37,229 nucleotides of DNA from Deltaproteobacteria bacterium (lineage in GTDB: Bacteria > UBA10199 > JADGCS01). The notes beneath the pieces were generated by a model. That model searched no databases, had not been told where the DNA came from, and worked only from the letters and a program-made list of their open reading frames with translations. A program made the position numbers and the translations under genes. Numbering within the stretch: the first letter of the stretch is position 1; every line of letters begins with the position of its first letter. The stretch is from NCBI GenBank assembly GCA_015228875.1, contig JADGCS010000039.1:1-37229 (forward strand). Direction: 5' to 3'. Below are positions 1 through 9,432 of this stretch, piece by piece.

Positions 1-956
1 CCGGCCAAAAACCACGAGGGCATCCCTGTACTGCCTGCCAGGATATCGTTGGAGGTTTGAAGTACGTTTTGTGAAAGGGCCTTGCCGACAAAATAAAGAT
101 TTAAAAGGATGGTGGCGCCGAAGTAGGCGATATCGTGTCTAAAGGTCAAAACAGCGGATGTGTATGTTTTATGGGTCTTGTTTAATTTTTTATCCTCACG
201 CTGGCTCACCAGCATGGCCCTTTTAAGCATAAGACCCGATCCCGCAATATAACCCAGTCTGCCAAGGATCAGCGCCAGGGCCGCTATTCTGGGCACCACA
301 CCCGTAGAGGCAAGCGTGTAGGCACCGACACACCACAGTGTATCGGCAAGCATGACCTTCATGGCCAGTTTGTCAAGCTCGATAATTCTTTTTTGTTCGA
401 CAATATCCGGATCTGCTGTGCCGTTAAGCTGCTCGAGCAGGCGATTATCGATGGCAATGTTAATAGCACTGACCGCTGCGTAGGGGATCATCCCCATGCC
501 CATGAGAAACATCCCGTTATTTCGGCAGACAGCGGGTTCGACCCTTGGGTAGTCACAGAGTTGCTGCGGTATGCCCTCGCACAAGTCTGGCTGACTGCCC
601 TCTGACATGATGGCGGCATTTATATCGTACCTGCCCTCTGCAGACGGGTGTGCGCCAATGGCGCTTGCCACAGACTGCATCCCCTTGTCGACGAGCGCCT
701 TTGATGCGACAAACCAGTCGTAGGGTTTTGAGGTTGTTTTTTGCCCGTCCACTTGTTGCGAAACCGGGTGTTGTGGCGAGGCCGGATGGGCCTGAAAACC
801 TTCTGTTGTCCGAGTTTGCGGGGGAGGGACGATCGGCGGGGGTGAATCAGGACGGCAGACGGCCGCAGCATGCGCGCCTGCAGTCCCTGTTTTTAAAAGG
901 TTTGCTGGCGTTGCCTCTCCAAGAACGAGTCTTCTAAGGGCCGTTGCTATTCCCAT
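1..956 (-). CDS. Hypothetical membrane protein, C-terminus outside window
   Basis: The minus-strand frame is open without interruption from an ATG at 956 to the left window edge, giving about 318 residues of a longer protein. I do not recognise the family. The first 70 or so residues are rich in Pro, Thr and Gln and look like a disordered region. A stretch around residues 148-230 contains hydrophobic segments (for example around LWCVGAYTLASTGVV and RIAALALILGRLGYIAGSG), and another follows near the edge, so it is probably a multi-pass membrane protein. There is only a weak purine-rich patch ahead of the ATG, so the start is moderately certain. The GCC/GGC-rich codon use matches the neighbouring aminotransferase gene. 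It diverges from that gene across about 300 bases. Function unknown. Confidence 0.6.
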   Translation of the reverse strand, partial: MGIATALRRLVLGEATPANLLKTGTAGAHAAAVCRPDSPPPIVPPPQTRTTEGFQAHPASPQHPVSQQVDGQKTTSKPYDWFVASKALVDKGMQSVASAIGAHPSAEGRYDINAAIMSEGSQPDLCEGIPQQLCDYPRVEPAVCRNNGMFLMGMGMIPYAAVSAINIAIDNRLLEQLNGTADPDIVEQKRIIELDKLAMKVMLADTLWCVGAYTLASTGVVPRIAALALILGRLGYIAGSGLMLKRAMLVSQREDKKLNKTHKTYTSAVLTFRHDIAYFGATILLNLYFVGKALSQNVLQTSNDILAGSTGMPSWFLA

Positions 957-1253
957 AGTGGTTTACTGCTTTCGGGTGCTCTGACAGGATGCATTTCATG
1001 TCATGCAGGTCCCCATCGGTTTTATTAAATTAAATGTTGCTGATTAAATGGTAAAAATTCAAATATTTTTTTATAAAACTCACCAAAAAATTTTTGAGAG
1101 GCGCCTCTTTGCCAAAGAGCACTGATAATGTCAACGTGTTGTTGGCGCTGATGCCCCGTCAGCTGTTTACCCTTGCATACTGTTTAAAAATCACATAATT
1201 CGCGCAGAAATCCTGTTTATCAGGCGTCCATGTTATTTTAATAAAGGTTCACA
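957..1253. other. Divergent intergenic region with possible promoter
   Basis: This non-coding space separates the leftward membrane-protein gene from the rightward aminotransferase. It is AT-rich between about 1021 and 1095. It contains a perfect 12-base palindrome, AGAGGCGCCTCT, near 1096. A weak sigma-70-like pair, TTGCAT at 1173-1178 and CATAAT at 1194-1199, is separated by only 15 bases. A Shine-Dalgarno-like AAGG lies just before the ATG at 1254. I see no RNA gene here. Confidence 0.35.
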
Positions 1254-2471
1254 ATGAGTATCAGTCAAATAGCCAGAAACATAAAAGAATCACCAACCCT
1301 TAGACTTAACGAAAAGGCCGCCATCCTCAGGGAAAAGGGTGAGCCGGTCATTCACCTTGGCGGGGGCGAGCCCAAGAGCAAAACGCCCATCGATGCCATC
1401 ATTGCAACGGCTGGGCATCTTAACACCGGTGAGATCCGCTATGCCCCGGCCGATGGCATCCCTGCCCTTAAAAAGGCCATCATCTCGTACACCGAACAAA
1501 ACTACGGCAGGCTGGTCACACCACAAAATGTCATGGCCTCGGGGGGCGCCAAACAGGCGCTCATGGTGGCCCTGCACGCCATCCTTAATCCGCAGGAAGA
1601 AGTCATTTTCCCCTCTCCGTATTGGGTCAGCTACCCCGAAATGATCAAACTGCTTGGCGCCATACCGGTACCGGCCCTCCCCGAAGACGGGACATTCCGC
1701 CCGACCATACAAGATATCGAACAGCGTGTGGGTCCCTATACAAAGGCTGTGATCATCAACAGCCCCAACAACCCGTCGGGTGTCACTTACTCCGAGCAGT
1801 TTATTGCCGATATCGTTGCCTTCTGTGAAAAGCGGGATATCTATCTTATCATGGACGACATCTACAATCGTCTCGTCTTTGACGGAAAAAAACCCCTCAA
1901 TTGCTACGATTACGCCAAGGACTTTTCAGAAAATTCAAAACTCATTGTGATCAATGGCGTGTCCAAACAATACGCGATGACCGGATTTAGAATCGGCTGG
2001 GCCGTGGCCAGCAAACGTCTGATACAAGTCATGACCAACATTCAGGGGCATCAGACATCCGGACCGTCCGTGTTGTTGCAAAAGGCGGCCGTAGGCGCGC
2101 TTAACGGCGTGCAGTCCTGTGTGGAGAGCCTGCGCATCACGCTGCAAAACAACCGTGATGTCATGATGGCCCAGCTTAAAACTTTTGACGGGGTCAAGGT
2201 CACAAAACCCGATGGCACTTTTTATTGTTTTGCCGATTTTAGCGCCTACGAAAAAGACTCTAACAAGCTCTCACAGACCCTGATCGATAAAGTGCTTGTT
2301 TTGACAGTCCCGGGCGCCGAATGCGGCTGGGAGGGATTTTTAAGGCTGAGCTACTGTGGCTCTATCAAGGAAATCACAGAGGGGATTGAGCGGATCAAGT
2401 GGGCCCTTGATCCCAACTCTCCCAACGAACTCTACATCGGCGATCGCAAGTTAGTGAGGAACTGGTCATGA
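1254..2471 (+). CDS. Class I/II aminotransferase (aspartate aminotransferase family)
   Basis: A 405-residue PLP-dependent enzyme of aminotransferase fold type I, most like the aspartate/prephenate aminotransferases. It would transfer an amino group between an amino acid such as aspartate and a 2-oxo acid in the cytoplasm. Visible landmarks are the SPYWVSYPEM segment, INSPNNPSG, the MDDIYNRLVF strand with the PLP-contacting Asp, and the Schiff-base lysine K238 in NGVSKQYAMTGFRIGW, followed by the substrate-binding arginine. The C-terminal RLSYC segment fits the second carboxylate-binding arginine. Length is normal. The ATG follows an AAGG ribosome-binding site. The stop overlaps the start of the PEP carboxykinase gene (ATGA), so the two are translationally coupled. 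Together they could link aspartate, oxaloacetate and phosphoenolpyruvate. The exact substrate cannot be read from sequence. Confidence 0.9.
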   Translation: MSISQIARNIKESPTLRLNEKAAILREKGEPVIHLGGGEPKSKTPIDAIIATAGHLNTGEIRYAPADGIPALKKAIISYTEQNYGRLVTPQNVMASGGAKQALMVALHAILNPQEEVIFPSPYWVSYPEMIKLLGAIPVPALPEDGTFRPTIQDIEQRVGPYTKAVIINSPNNPSGVTYSEQFIADIVAFCEKRDIYLIMDDIYNRLVFDGKKPLNCYDYAKDFSENSKLIVINGVSKQYAMTGFRIGWAVASKRLIQVMTNIQGHQTSGPSVLLQKAAVGALNGVQSCVESLRITLQNNRDVMMAQLKTFDGVKVTKPDGTFYCFADFSAYEKDSNKLSQTLIDKVLVLTVPGAECGWEGFLRLSYCGSIKEITEGIERIKWALDPNSPNELYIGDRKLVRNWS

Positions 2472-4123
2472 GTAAATATCTCAAGTTTAAAACGCCTGCG
2501 TTGGATCAGGCACTGGAGCTCGCCTCCAGATTCGGTCTTCAAAATCACGGTTTGTCCAACCTCGATCGTGTCTACTGGAATCTCCCCGATGCGGCGCTCT
2601 ACGAAGAGATTGTGTTTCGCAAAGAAGGGGCCATTGCCAACTCTGGTCCTGTTCTCGTCAACACGGGAAAACACACGGCTCGCGCAGCCAACGATAAATT
2701 TGTGGTGCACGAAGACTCAACCGCAGACAAAATCTGGTGGGGAGTCTACAACAGGCCGTTTGCCTCAGACAAATTCAACTCGCTGCTCACACGCGTTGAG
2801 GCTTATTGTCAGGGCGAAGAGCTTTTTGTGCAGGACTGTTACGCTGGCGCGGATGAAGACTACCGCATTGCCGTCAGAATCATCACAGAAAAGGCATGGC
2901 ACAGCCTGTTTGCGCGCAACATGTTTCTTACCACAAACGACAGGGATGCCTTGGCAAAATTTATCCCTGACTTTACAATCATGAGCCTTCCCGGATTTAA
3001 GCTCGATCCCAAAATTGATGGCACGCGATCCGAGACGGCCATCATCCTCAATTTCGCTGAGCGCATCGCCATTATCGCCAACTCGCTCTACGGCGGCGAG
3101 ATCAAAAAAGCTGTTTTTACAATCCTTAATTTTTTACTGACATTTCAAAATGTCTTGCCCATGCACTGCTCCGCCAACGTCGGTAATAACGGCGATGCAG
3201 CGCTTTTCTTTGGATTAAGCGGCACGGGGAAAACAACACTCTCCGCAGATCCTTTAAGAAAGCTCATTGGCGACGATGAGCACGGGTGGAGTTCAACGGG
3301 CATTTTTAATTTCGAAGGCGGGTGTTATGCCAAGGTCATCCGCCTGTCCGCAGAACACGAGCCGCAGATTTATGCCACAACAAGACAGTATGGCACCATA
3401 CTCGAAAATGTCGTGTTCGATCCGGTGAGCCGCATGATTGACCTTGACGACGACACCATCACCGAAAACACACGGGCCTCGTACCCTATCAGATTCATTC
3501 CCAATGCTGTGCCAGAGGGTTATGTGAATGCGCACCCCAAGGATATTATTTTTCTCACCTGCGACGCCTCGGGGGTCATGCCGCCGATTGCCAGGTTAAA
3601 CCCCGCGCAAACGCAGTATCATTTTATCAGCGGGTACACGTCAAAGATCGCGGGTACAGAAATCGGTCTTGGCATCGAGCCCGTCATCACCTTTAGCGCC
3701 TGCTTTGGCGCCCCCTTTATGGTGCGCACGCCGGCAGATTACGCCCTCATGCTTAAGGACCGCGTACTTAAACACGGCTCACGTTGCTGGCTTGTCAACA
3801 CCGGCTGGGTGGGCGGCCGCTTTGGGGTGGGCAAGCGCATCAGCATTCGGCACACACGCAATCTTCTCAACGCCGCCTTAAGTGGGGCACTCGATTCTGT
3901 CGCGTACAGAAAAGACAGGCTCTTTGGATTTGAGGTCCCCCTCACCTGTCCCGATGTCCCGCAGGACGTACTCGAACCCGCAACCGCATGGGGCAACAAG
4001 GACGAGTACTGGCGAAAATACGATGCGCTCGCCGCCCGTTTTATCGAGAACTTCAAACTTTTCGAATCAGCGTGCAGCAGCGAAGTCATTAATGCCGGTC
4101 CCAAGAGGCTTTCGCAGATTTAG
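2468..4123 (+). CDS. pckA: Phosphoenolpyruvate carboxykinase (ATP)
   Basis: ATP-dependent PEP carboxykinase, 551 residues, slightly longer than the usual 530-540. It converts oxaloacetate and ATP to phosphoenolpyruvate, CO2 and ADP, the entry step of gluconeogenesis, in the cytoplasm. The phosphate-binding loop reads GLSGTGKTTLSAD at about residues 249-261. It is followed by IGDDEHGW, which holds the metal-binding Asp of the kinase-2 motif, and by the ENT-R-YP segment typical of the ATP-type enzyme. The NTGWVGG motif is also present. The gene starts inside the stop codon of the upstream aminotransferase. That suggests a two-gene operon tying transamination of aspartate to PEP formation. It ends 12 bases from a convergent gene, with no clear terminator hairpin. 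Confidence 0.97.
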   Translation: MSKYLKFKTPALDQALELASRFGLQNHGLSNLDRVYWNLPDAALYEEIVFRKEGAIANSGPVLVNTGKHTARAANDKFVVHEDSTADKIWWGVYNRPFASDKFNSLLTRVEAYCQGEELFVQDCYAGADEDYRIAVRIITEKAWHSLFARNMFLTTNDRDALAKFIPDFTIMSLPGFKLDPKIDGTRSETAIILNFAERIAIIANSLYGGEIKKAVFTILNFLLTFQNVLPMHCSANVGNNGDAALFFGLSGTGKTTLSADPLRKLIGDDEHGWSSTGIFNFEGGCYAKVIRLSAEHEPQIYATTRQYGTILENVVFDPVSRMIDLDDDTITENTRASYPIRFIPNAVPEGYVNAHPKDIIFLTCDASGVMPPIARLNPAQTQYHFISGYTSKIAGTEIGLGIEPVITFSACFGAPFMVRTPADYALMLKDRVLKHGSRCWLVNTGWVGGRFGVGKRISIRHTRNLLNAALSGALDSVAYRKDRLFGFEVPLTCPDVPQDVLEPATAWGNKDEYWRKYDALAARFIENFKLFESACSSEVINAGPKRLSQI

Positions 4124-4134
4124 GGGCATCTCAC

Positions 4135-6507
4135 TCAAAACCCCACACTGAGCTTGGCACCTATCAAAGGATTAAAGTGGGCAGAGCCGCCTCTTTCTGT
4201 AAGAACACCCCTGAGTGTCAGCCCCGCTCTTAGAGAGAACTCCCCAAACATGATCCCATAACTCACAGGGTCAATGTTAAGAACACCAAACGGCCGGGCC
4301 TCGAAAGCACCCCTGTCAATATCCATCAACACCCCGCCGCCAACGCTTGCCTCTGCAAATCTTAGGCCCTCTGCATTCCAATAAAACGGGTACAAGGGAA
4401 CCACCGCCATCTCGGCACCGACTCCAAATTCTAAATCCCTCGTTGTTTCTGCCCTGTTTCTAAAATACGAATCATAGGGTGTGTTGGGATTGACCAGCAA
4501 ACCAGAGACCTCCATGGCATGCAGACCCAAAAAAAATCTTAATGAGTCAACTGGGGCATAAACGGCCAGCATCAATGATGCGAGATAACCCCCATCAAGC
4601 GAAAACGCCAAAGACGCCTGAATATCACGCGCCAGTCCGTAATTGTCATTACCCATTGTCTGCGAGGCATCAGCCAGCCATTCTTTAAAGGGCCTGCCTG
4701 TTTTGGCAATCAAAATATCATCAACAAGCCCGTATATTTCCTCCATCGTAGCCACCTTTGTCAGTCTTGCGGCGAGGATCATGTGAACCATTTCGCGAAT
4801 ACATTCTCTCCCAAATTGATCTTCAATAAGTTTAAAGGCCTCTTTGCCCCTTTCGTAGTTGAAGAATATTTTTTTTGTCACAGATCCGTCTCGTCCCTCT
4901 ACCGTATTGATGGCTGGTACAGAACTCCTGTTTTTGCCATGCTCATTTGCGTAGCTGTACTCTACCCAAGTGGCCAGCCCCTCATTTAAATGTCCCAGCT
5001 CTGCAGAATCATTCCAAAGTTCTTTTACAAAAATATGTGTCAGCTCATGCACAAATGTTGCCTTGTCCTCCAGACGATCAATATTTATAAAAATCTCTGC
5101 CGTAGAAGCGCTTGCCAATGATATTTTTGCCGACTGTGCTCTGTAGGAACTTAAAAAAGCACGATACTTTTGAGCTACTTTTTTAACCTCCGGCCCAAAC
5201 AACCCTTCAAGATAGGCGAGCGCCTCTTTAATGTTCGCTTTCATTTGTGACCGTGCCTGTTCCAGTTCTTGCGGGTCTTCAAAGAGATTGGGGTTGATGC
5301 GAATCCTTAAATCAACCGGCTGATAGCCAAGATCCTGAGAGATGGTATTTGTTTCCTGATTAAGATAAAGCAGGATCATTAATTTTTCCCGTGCAAAGGG
5401 ATCGTTAAGTGCCAGCACCTCATCAACGGTCCATATCGAGCCCTTGATCTCTTTGAGATGGTCTACAAAACCGGTGATGTTTGGTTCGGCCAGACTGAAA
5501 TCAAAAAATTTTCCCCAATAAGTCTGGCCGATCAACTCCGATACAGGCCTCATAACCACGCCTGTTTTTGTATAAAGGGCAAAGTGTCGCAGAGGTTCTT
5601 CGCCCCTTTCAACCCGTTGTTGCATCGCTGTTATAAAATTTTTCCACGGGATCAAATCATGCTTACCCCAATCAGGATAAAATTTTTCCATGAGCCAGGA
5701 GGCCAGTTCATATTGTTCGCCCTCATACAAGGCCCTGATGAATGGGATTGCGTCTCTTCTGTCTTTCATGTCAAGCGCGTCCGGGCTAAAACTCATGAGG
5801 TAGATCTGCATCGCGGAGGGAACCTCCCCACGAAAATCATCTATTTGAACAGCTTGAGAAACAAAGTCTTCGGGAAGATTGAGCCTCTGTGCCAGTTCTG
5901 TTGGCAAAGTTTGATCAAGTTTTACCCTGCCGGTTTCGAGGTTAAATGAAATTGAATCGAGGCTGTCTTTTAAAATCTTTTTTCCGGGCTGCACAAATCG
6001 CGCTTGATAGGTTTCGTTTTCGTTGGACAACCTTGATAATTTCGGGCCAAGGAGCAGGATGCTCAACTCCTCGGGCTGGTCTTGTATTTCTTCGGCAGTG
6101 GCTGTCTGGTGCCATAGAGAAAAAAACCTCATACCGATTGTGGCAAAATGTTTTTTTTCGCCCTCGGTGAGTTGCTCTGTTTTAAAAACATCAATGACCT
6201 TTTGAAATCCCTGCCAATAGAATTCGTGCTCCCTTAAATTGATAAGGTCTGCACCCTCGCTCTCGATGAGGTCATTTTCTTTAAAGAACTGTCTGGCCCA
6301 GCCCATCACTTTTTCGTTTGAGCTTTCCATAAACAGGGCCTGAGAGAGGGGATCATTGAGAACACTTGCAATCCTTTGATTTGAAACTTTAAAGTCATCC
6401 TTGTTTAAACGTAAATCATTTACGGTGACAAAAGTATTGGCCACATCAAACAAGAAAAACTCTTCCCTGTTTGTAAAGCTCATCTGTTTGTCGATGCGGC
6501 TGCCCAT
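4135..6507 (-). CDS. Large HExxH metallopeptidase-like protein with barrel-like C-terminus
   Basis: About 790 residues. The open frame extends to a GTG at 6537 that overlaps the previous gene. I prefer the ATG at 6507 because AAGG stands about ten bases upstream of it. The middle of the protein holds FVHELTHIF (HELTH at about residues 487-491), followed by NEGLATW, the arrangement of a gluzincin-type zinc peptidase (two His, then a downstream Glu). The last 150 or so residues alternate polar and hydrophobic residues, are rich in Gly and aromatics, and end in Phe, as outer-membrane beta-barrels do. No signal peptide is visible at either candidate start, which conflicts with export and is odd. 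It follows another HExxH protein directly and is probably cotranscribed. Substrate unknown; the family is not recognised by name. Confidence 0.7.
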   Translation of the reverse strand: MGSRIDKQMSFTNREEFFLFDVANTFVTVNDLRLNKDDFKVSNQRIASVLNDPLSQALFMESSNEKVMGWARQFFKENDLIESEGADLINLREHEFYWQGFQKVIDVFKTEQLTEGEKKHFATIGMRFFSLWHQTATAEEIQDQPEELSILLLGPKLSRLSNENETYQARFVQPGKKILKDSLDSISFNLETGRVKLDQTLPTELAQRLNLPEDFVSQAVQIDDFRGEVPSAMQIYLMSFSPDALDMKDRRDAIPFIRALYEGEQYELASWLMEKFYPDWGKHDLIPWKNFITAMQQRVERGEEPLRHFALYTKTGVVMRPVSELIGQTYWGKFFDFSLAEPNITGFVDHLKEIKGSIWTVDEVLALNDPFAREKLMILLYLNQETNTISQDLGYQPVDLRIRINPNLFEDPQELEQARSQMKANIKEALAYLEGLFGPEVKKVAQKYRAFLSSYRAQSAKISLASASTAEIFINIDRLEDKATFVHELTHIFVKELWNDSAELGHLNEGLATWVEYSYANEHGKNRSSVPAINTVEGRDGSVTKKIFFNYERGKEAFKLIEDQFGRECIREMVHMILAARLTKVATMEEIYGLVDDILIAKTGRPFKEWLADASQTMGNDNYGLARDIQASLAFSLDGGYLASLMLAVYAPVDSLRFFLGLHAMEVSGLLVNPNTPYDSYFRNRAETTRDLEFGVGAEMAVVPLYPFYWNAEGLRFAEASVGGGVLMDIDRGAFEARPFGVLNIDPVSYGIMFGEFSLRAGLTLRGVLTERGGSAHFNPLIGAKLSVGF

Positions 6508-6529
6508 ATTTCTGATCCTTGGTGACTGC

Positions 6530-8032
6530 TTACACACCCCTTAAGGCAAGAGTTTTGTTCAAGGGGCTGGGAGTGGTCACAGTTGTCAGGACATCATCAA
6601 ACGGCTTAAGCCTTGCTTGAGCATCGGCTTGCCCCTGCCGTTCCATGACAGCCCGATATTCTCCAAGAAGATCCCTTAAATCCTCGATGAGTCCCGTTAA
6701 CGCATCACTGCCCGGGTGCACTGTTTTAAAACGGGACAACGTCCTTGCAAGTTGGTCGGGCCCTTCGGCAAGCGCGTTTGTAAGACTGGCAAAGAGTTCA
6801 TTGGCGTCCCTTTGTGAATGACCGGAGCCCTTGGCGTCGAAAAAAAAGCTCTCGTTTATAAAATCAAAAAGCATGGATTTTTTATCATGGAGTCTCTGAT
6901 AAACTGTGGCAAGAAGGGGCTTCTCGGATGAGCCCCCCATCAGTATCTCCAGGTTGTGTGCAGTCTCGTGCCGAATCACCCGCGCGGCCTCACGTGGGTG
7001 GGGATAAAAGACACTCAAGAAAACAAGATCGCTGTGAAAAGGGCGACCTATTGTGCCGTTCTTGTAACCCAGGTCATCAACAAAGACAATCTGACGGGAT
7101 GAGTCGCGCACATTGACCTCACCCCACAGACCCTCTAATCCCACAAGTGCGGTCCCCACGCAATCAAACAACGGCCTTTCAAGTGCTATCCTTGGACGGC
7201 TGCGTGACGTGCTTGTGTCACGGTTATGGTACACCATGAAGCGTCTGCCATCGACGTGATGGTCTTCGGTGATGACATTTTCCAGATTGTGCGTGACAGG
7301 ATAGCTTTGAATGACCCTCTGCTGGGTATCCAGAAATTCCACACTCAATTGATTGTCAAAGGAGACAGGAAAGTGGTGTGTTTTTGTTGTAGACCCAAGA
7401 ATAACGGGTTGCCCGGGTGTGATGGGTACGATGGGCCCGCCACCTAGACGTACAAACTGTGCAGACCCTGGGTGCATGGTTATTTCTGTGATGGCGTTTG
7501 GTTCATTAAGCTCTTCGCCACTGCAGTAGCCATCCATGCTGCGCGACTTGATCCTCTCACCATCGGCTACGCTGACAGAATGTATGGAGGGGACTGTTAC
7601 GGGACCTTCGTCCTCCCCTGATCCGCTGTTAATCAATACACGGTAACTGGCCTCTCCGCCGGCCCCTTCGGGCAGGCGCAAAATCAGGTCTGCCTTGCCA
7701 TCGCCGTCGACATCCCTTGAGGCAATTCCCGCCCTGGCGAGGATGGCATCCCTGTTCATGTTGTTTGCAAAAAAACTAAAGCTTTTTATTTTTGTTGCAA
7801 TCCGCGGCGTGGCCCCATCGTACATCCGCAGATGCACATCTGCCACCTTCCCCAGAGAGCCGGCCTCTACCCTAAAATGATCCTTAAGCCCGTCGTTTGT
7901 GACGTCAATATCAATCTCCCGGGCAAACTTAATCCTGTCAAGACCCTGCTCTGTTGCTTCTGTGGTAGAGACAAGTTTTGCCTCTTCAAAAGAGATACCG
8001 CCAGCTTTTTTGCATTGCCAGACCATTGGCAT
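6530..8032 (-). CDS. HExxH metallopeptidase-like exported protein with Ca-binding-like repeats
   Basis: About 500 residues from the first ATG. RHETAHNLE (HETAH at about residues 355-359) is a zinc-peptidase active-site motif. Near the N-terminus, DVDGDGKADLILRLP and DVTNDGLKDHF resemble the Asp-rich loops of FG-GAP/EF-hand-like repeats seen in secreted proteins. The start is uncertain. The frame stays open about 20 codons upstream of the ATG and there reads Lys-rich then hydrophobic, leading to a Cys (VWQC). That is suggestive of a lipoprotein signal, but no ATG, GTG or TTG and no clear ribosome-binding site was found there. The stop lies about 23 bases before the preferred start of the second metallopeptidase-like gene. 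The two probably form a pair acting outside the cytoplasm. Function is inferred only from motifs. Confidence 0.65.
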   Translation of the reverse strand: MPMVWQCKKAGGISFEEAKLVSTTEATEQGLDRIKFAREIDIDVTNDGLKDHFRVEAGSLGKVADVHLRMYDGATPRIATKIKSFSFFANNMNRDAILARAGIASRDVDGDGKADLILRLPEGAGGEASYRVLINSGSGEDEGPVTVPSIHSVSVADGERIKSRSMDGYCSGEELNEPNAITEITMHPGSAQFVRLGGGPIVPITPGQPVILGSTTKTHHFPVSFDNQLSVEFLDTQQRVIQSYPVTHNLENVITEDHHVDGRRFMVYHNRDTSTSRSRPRIALERPLFDCVGTALVGLEGLWGEVNVRDSSRQIVFVDDLGYKNGTIGRPFHSDLVFLSVFYPHPREAARVIRHETAHNLEILMGGSSEKPLLATVYQRLHDKKSMLFDFINESFFFDAKGSGHSQRDANELFASLTNALAEGPDQLARTLSRFKTVHPGSDALTGLIEDLRDLLGEYRAVMERQGQADAQARLKPFDDVLTTVTTPSPLNKTLALRGV

Positions 8033-8128
8033 GATTATCGGCAGACCAGGAGGCCAGAGTTGCTTCTTTGATTTTTTATACGTTGGCTTTGTTTAACAGC
8101 AAGAAACAAATACCGGCACCAGACAACA

Positions 8129-8482
8129 TCACTCCCATTTGACCACGGTGCCATAACAACTGACGGAAAATGTTTTAATGGTATCACAGTAGACATCAAC
8201 AACGGCATCGCCTTTAAGCTTATAGGCGCGCGCTTTGAGTTTGGAATAGATTTTTTCCTTTTTTTTGGTCATCCCGTCGACACGCACATCGCGGATGATC
8301 TTGAACGGCCGCTCAGGTGCCCCCTGATACAATGGAATGTTTTGGGCCTTTTCTTCGATCTTTGCCTCGGTCCGTTTTTCCTGAAAGGGGTGACGGACAG
8401 CTGCAGGAGAGACTGTAACAGCACCAAAGACGTAACAAAGCGTCATGAGGTAAACAGACACTCTCAAGTTTTTTTGTTTCAT
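8129..8482 (-). CDS. Small exported protein, YbjQ-like C-terminal pattern
   Basis: 117 residues with an N-terminal signal peptide: a KQK basic start, a hydrophobic core around YLMTLCYVFGAVTV, and a likely cleavage after SPAA. The mature part ends with KLKGDAVVDVYC and YGTVVKW. This is reminiscent of the A-x-x-L-x-A-D-A-V-V-x-V pattern in small YbjQ/UPF0145-like and heavy-metal-binding-like secreted proteins. The resemblance is weak and no function follows from it. It lies between the ABC ATPase and the metallopeptidase-like pair on the same strand, 23 bases after the ATPase gene. It is likely part of the same minus-strand transcript. Confidence 0.65.
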   Translation of the reverse strand: MKQKNLRVSVYLMTLCYVFGAVTVSPAAVRHPFQEKRTEAKIEEKAQNIPLYQGAPERPFKIIRDVRVDGMTKKKEKIYSKLKARAYKLKGDAVVDVYCDTIKTFSVSCYGTVVKWE

Positions 8483-8505
8483 TGTTTTGTTCCGTAAAGT
8501 TTTTT

Positions 8506-9432
8506 TTATTCGGTTAAATTTTTAAAGACGGACTCGAGTGTCTGCTGTTCCCTGCCAAGTCTTGACAGGCGCCATTTGTTTAAAACAGCGAGATCAAAAA
8601 TTTGTTCGCTCAGATCATCCTGACCGCTGCAATAAATTTTTAACTGATGCAAATCTCCATCTGATCCGCAAATATCAAGGGCAGCAAAGCCGGGCAGGTC
8701 TTTTAAAACCGATGGCATTATTTTAAGGTCTCCTCTGACAGAGACATGATACGTTGATTCGTTTTTTTGCTCGTTGATCAACGACTGGGGGCTTCCCTCT
8801 GCGACAATCCTGCCCCTGTTGATGATCAGGACACGCTGGCACGTTGCCGAGACCTCTGAGAGGATGTGTGTTGAGAGCAGGATGGTTTTGTTAATGCCGA
8901 TCTCTTTAATGAGCGCCCTGATCTCGATGATCTGGTTGGGATCAAGCCCCACAGTGGGTTCGTCAAGGATCAGGACATCAGGGTCATGCAAAAGCGCCTG
9001 TGCCAGCCCCACCCTTTGTTTATAGCCCTTGGAGAGGGTGCCGATTTTTCTGTCGAGGGCAGACTTAAGCCCGCACTGTCTGATCACGTATTTAAGGCGT
9101 TCATCCAGCGTGGCCTTTTTAAGCCCCCTCATCTTGCCCAGAAACAGCAGCAGATCCAGAACAACCATATCTGGATACAGGGCTACAGACTCAGGCAGAT
9201 AGCCTGTTTTTTTTTGGGCCGCAACCGGATCGGCAATGACATCAATCCCGCTGATGTTTATTTTTCCGTGGGTGGGCAGGATAAAGCCCGTGATCATGCG
9301 CATGGTTGTTGATTTTCCAGCCCCATTGGGGCCCAGAAAACCCACCACCTCCCCGTGGTTGATTTTAAAACTGATGTCATCAACCGCCCGGACAGGACCA
9401 AACTCTTTACTGACGTTTTGGATAGAAATCAT
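8506..9432 (-). CDS. ABC transporter ATP-binding protein (GldA/CcmA-like)
   Basis: A 308-residue ABC ATPase that would power a membrane exporter from the cytoplasmic face. The Walker A motif is GPNGAGKST at residues 34-42, the signature is LSKGYKQRVGLAQA, and the Walker B and D-loop read VLILDEPTVGLDP. A switch His follows in LLSTHIL. An additional domain of about 80 residues follows the nucleotide-binding domain, as in the GldA and multidrug-type families. The frame is open upstream to 9573, but the ATG at 9432 is the real start: it gives the typical MISIQNVSKEFG beginning and overlaps the stop of the TPR gene (ATGA). No permease gene is adjacent in this window, so the transported substrate is unknown. 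Confidence 0.93.
   Translation of the reverse strand: MISIQNVSKEFGPVRAVDDISFKINHGEVVGFLGPNGAGKSTTMRMITGFILPTHGKINISGIDVIADPVAAQKKTGYLPESVALYPDMVVLDLLLFLGKMRGLKKATLDERLKYVIRQCGLKSALDRKIGTLSKGYKQRVGLAQALLHDPDVLILDEPTVGLDPNQIIEIRALIKEIGINKTILLSTHILSEVSATCQRVLIINRGRIVAEGSPQSLINEQKNESTYHVSVRGDLKIMPSVLKDLPGFAALDICGSDGDLHQLKIYCSGQDDLSEQIFDLAVLNKWRLSRLGREQQTLESVFKNLTE

Noticed and set aside
650..937. Plus-strand frame of 95 codons near the left edge
   Set aside because: It is opposite the continuous minus-strand frame at 1-956, which shows coherent protein features; it is probably a shadow.
5458..5949. A 163-codon plus-strand frame opposite the 790-residue gene
   Set aside because: It is antisense to a well-supported gene, has no family resemblance or ribosome-binding site, and is a typical shadow frame.
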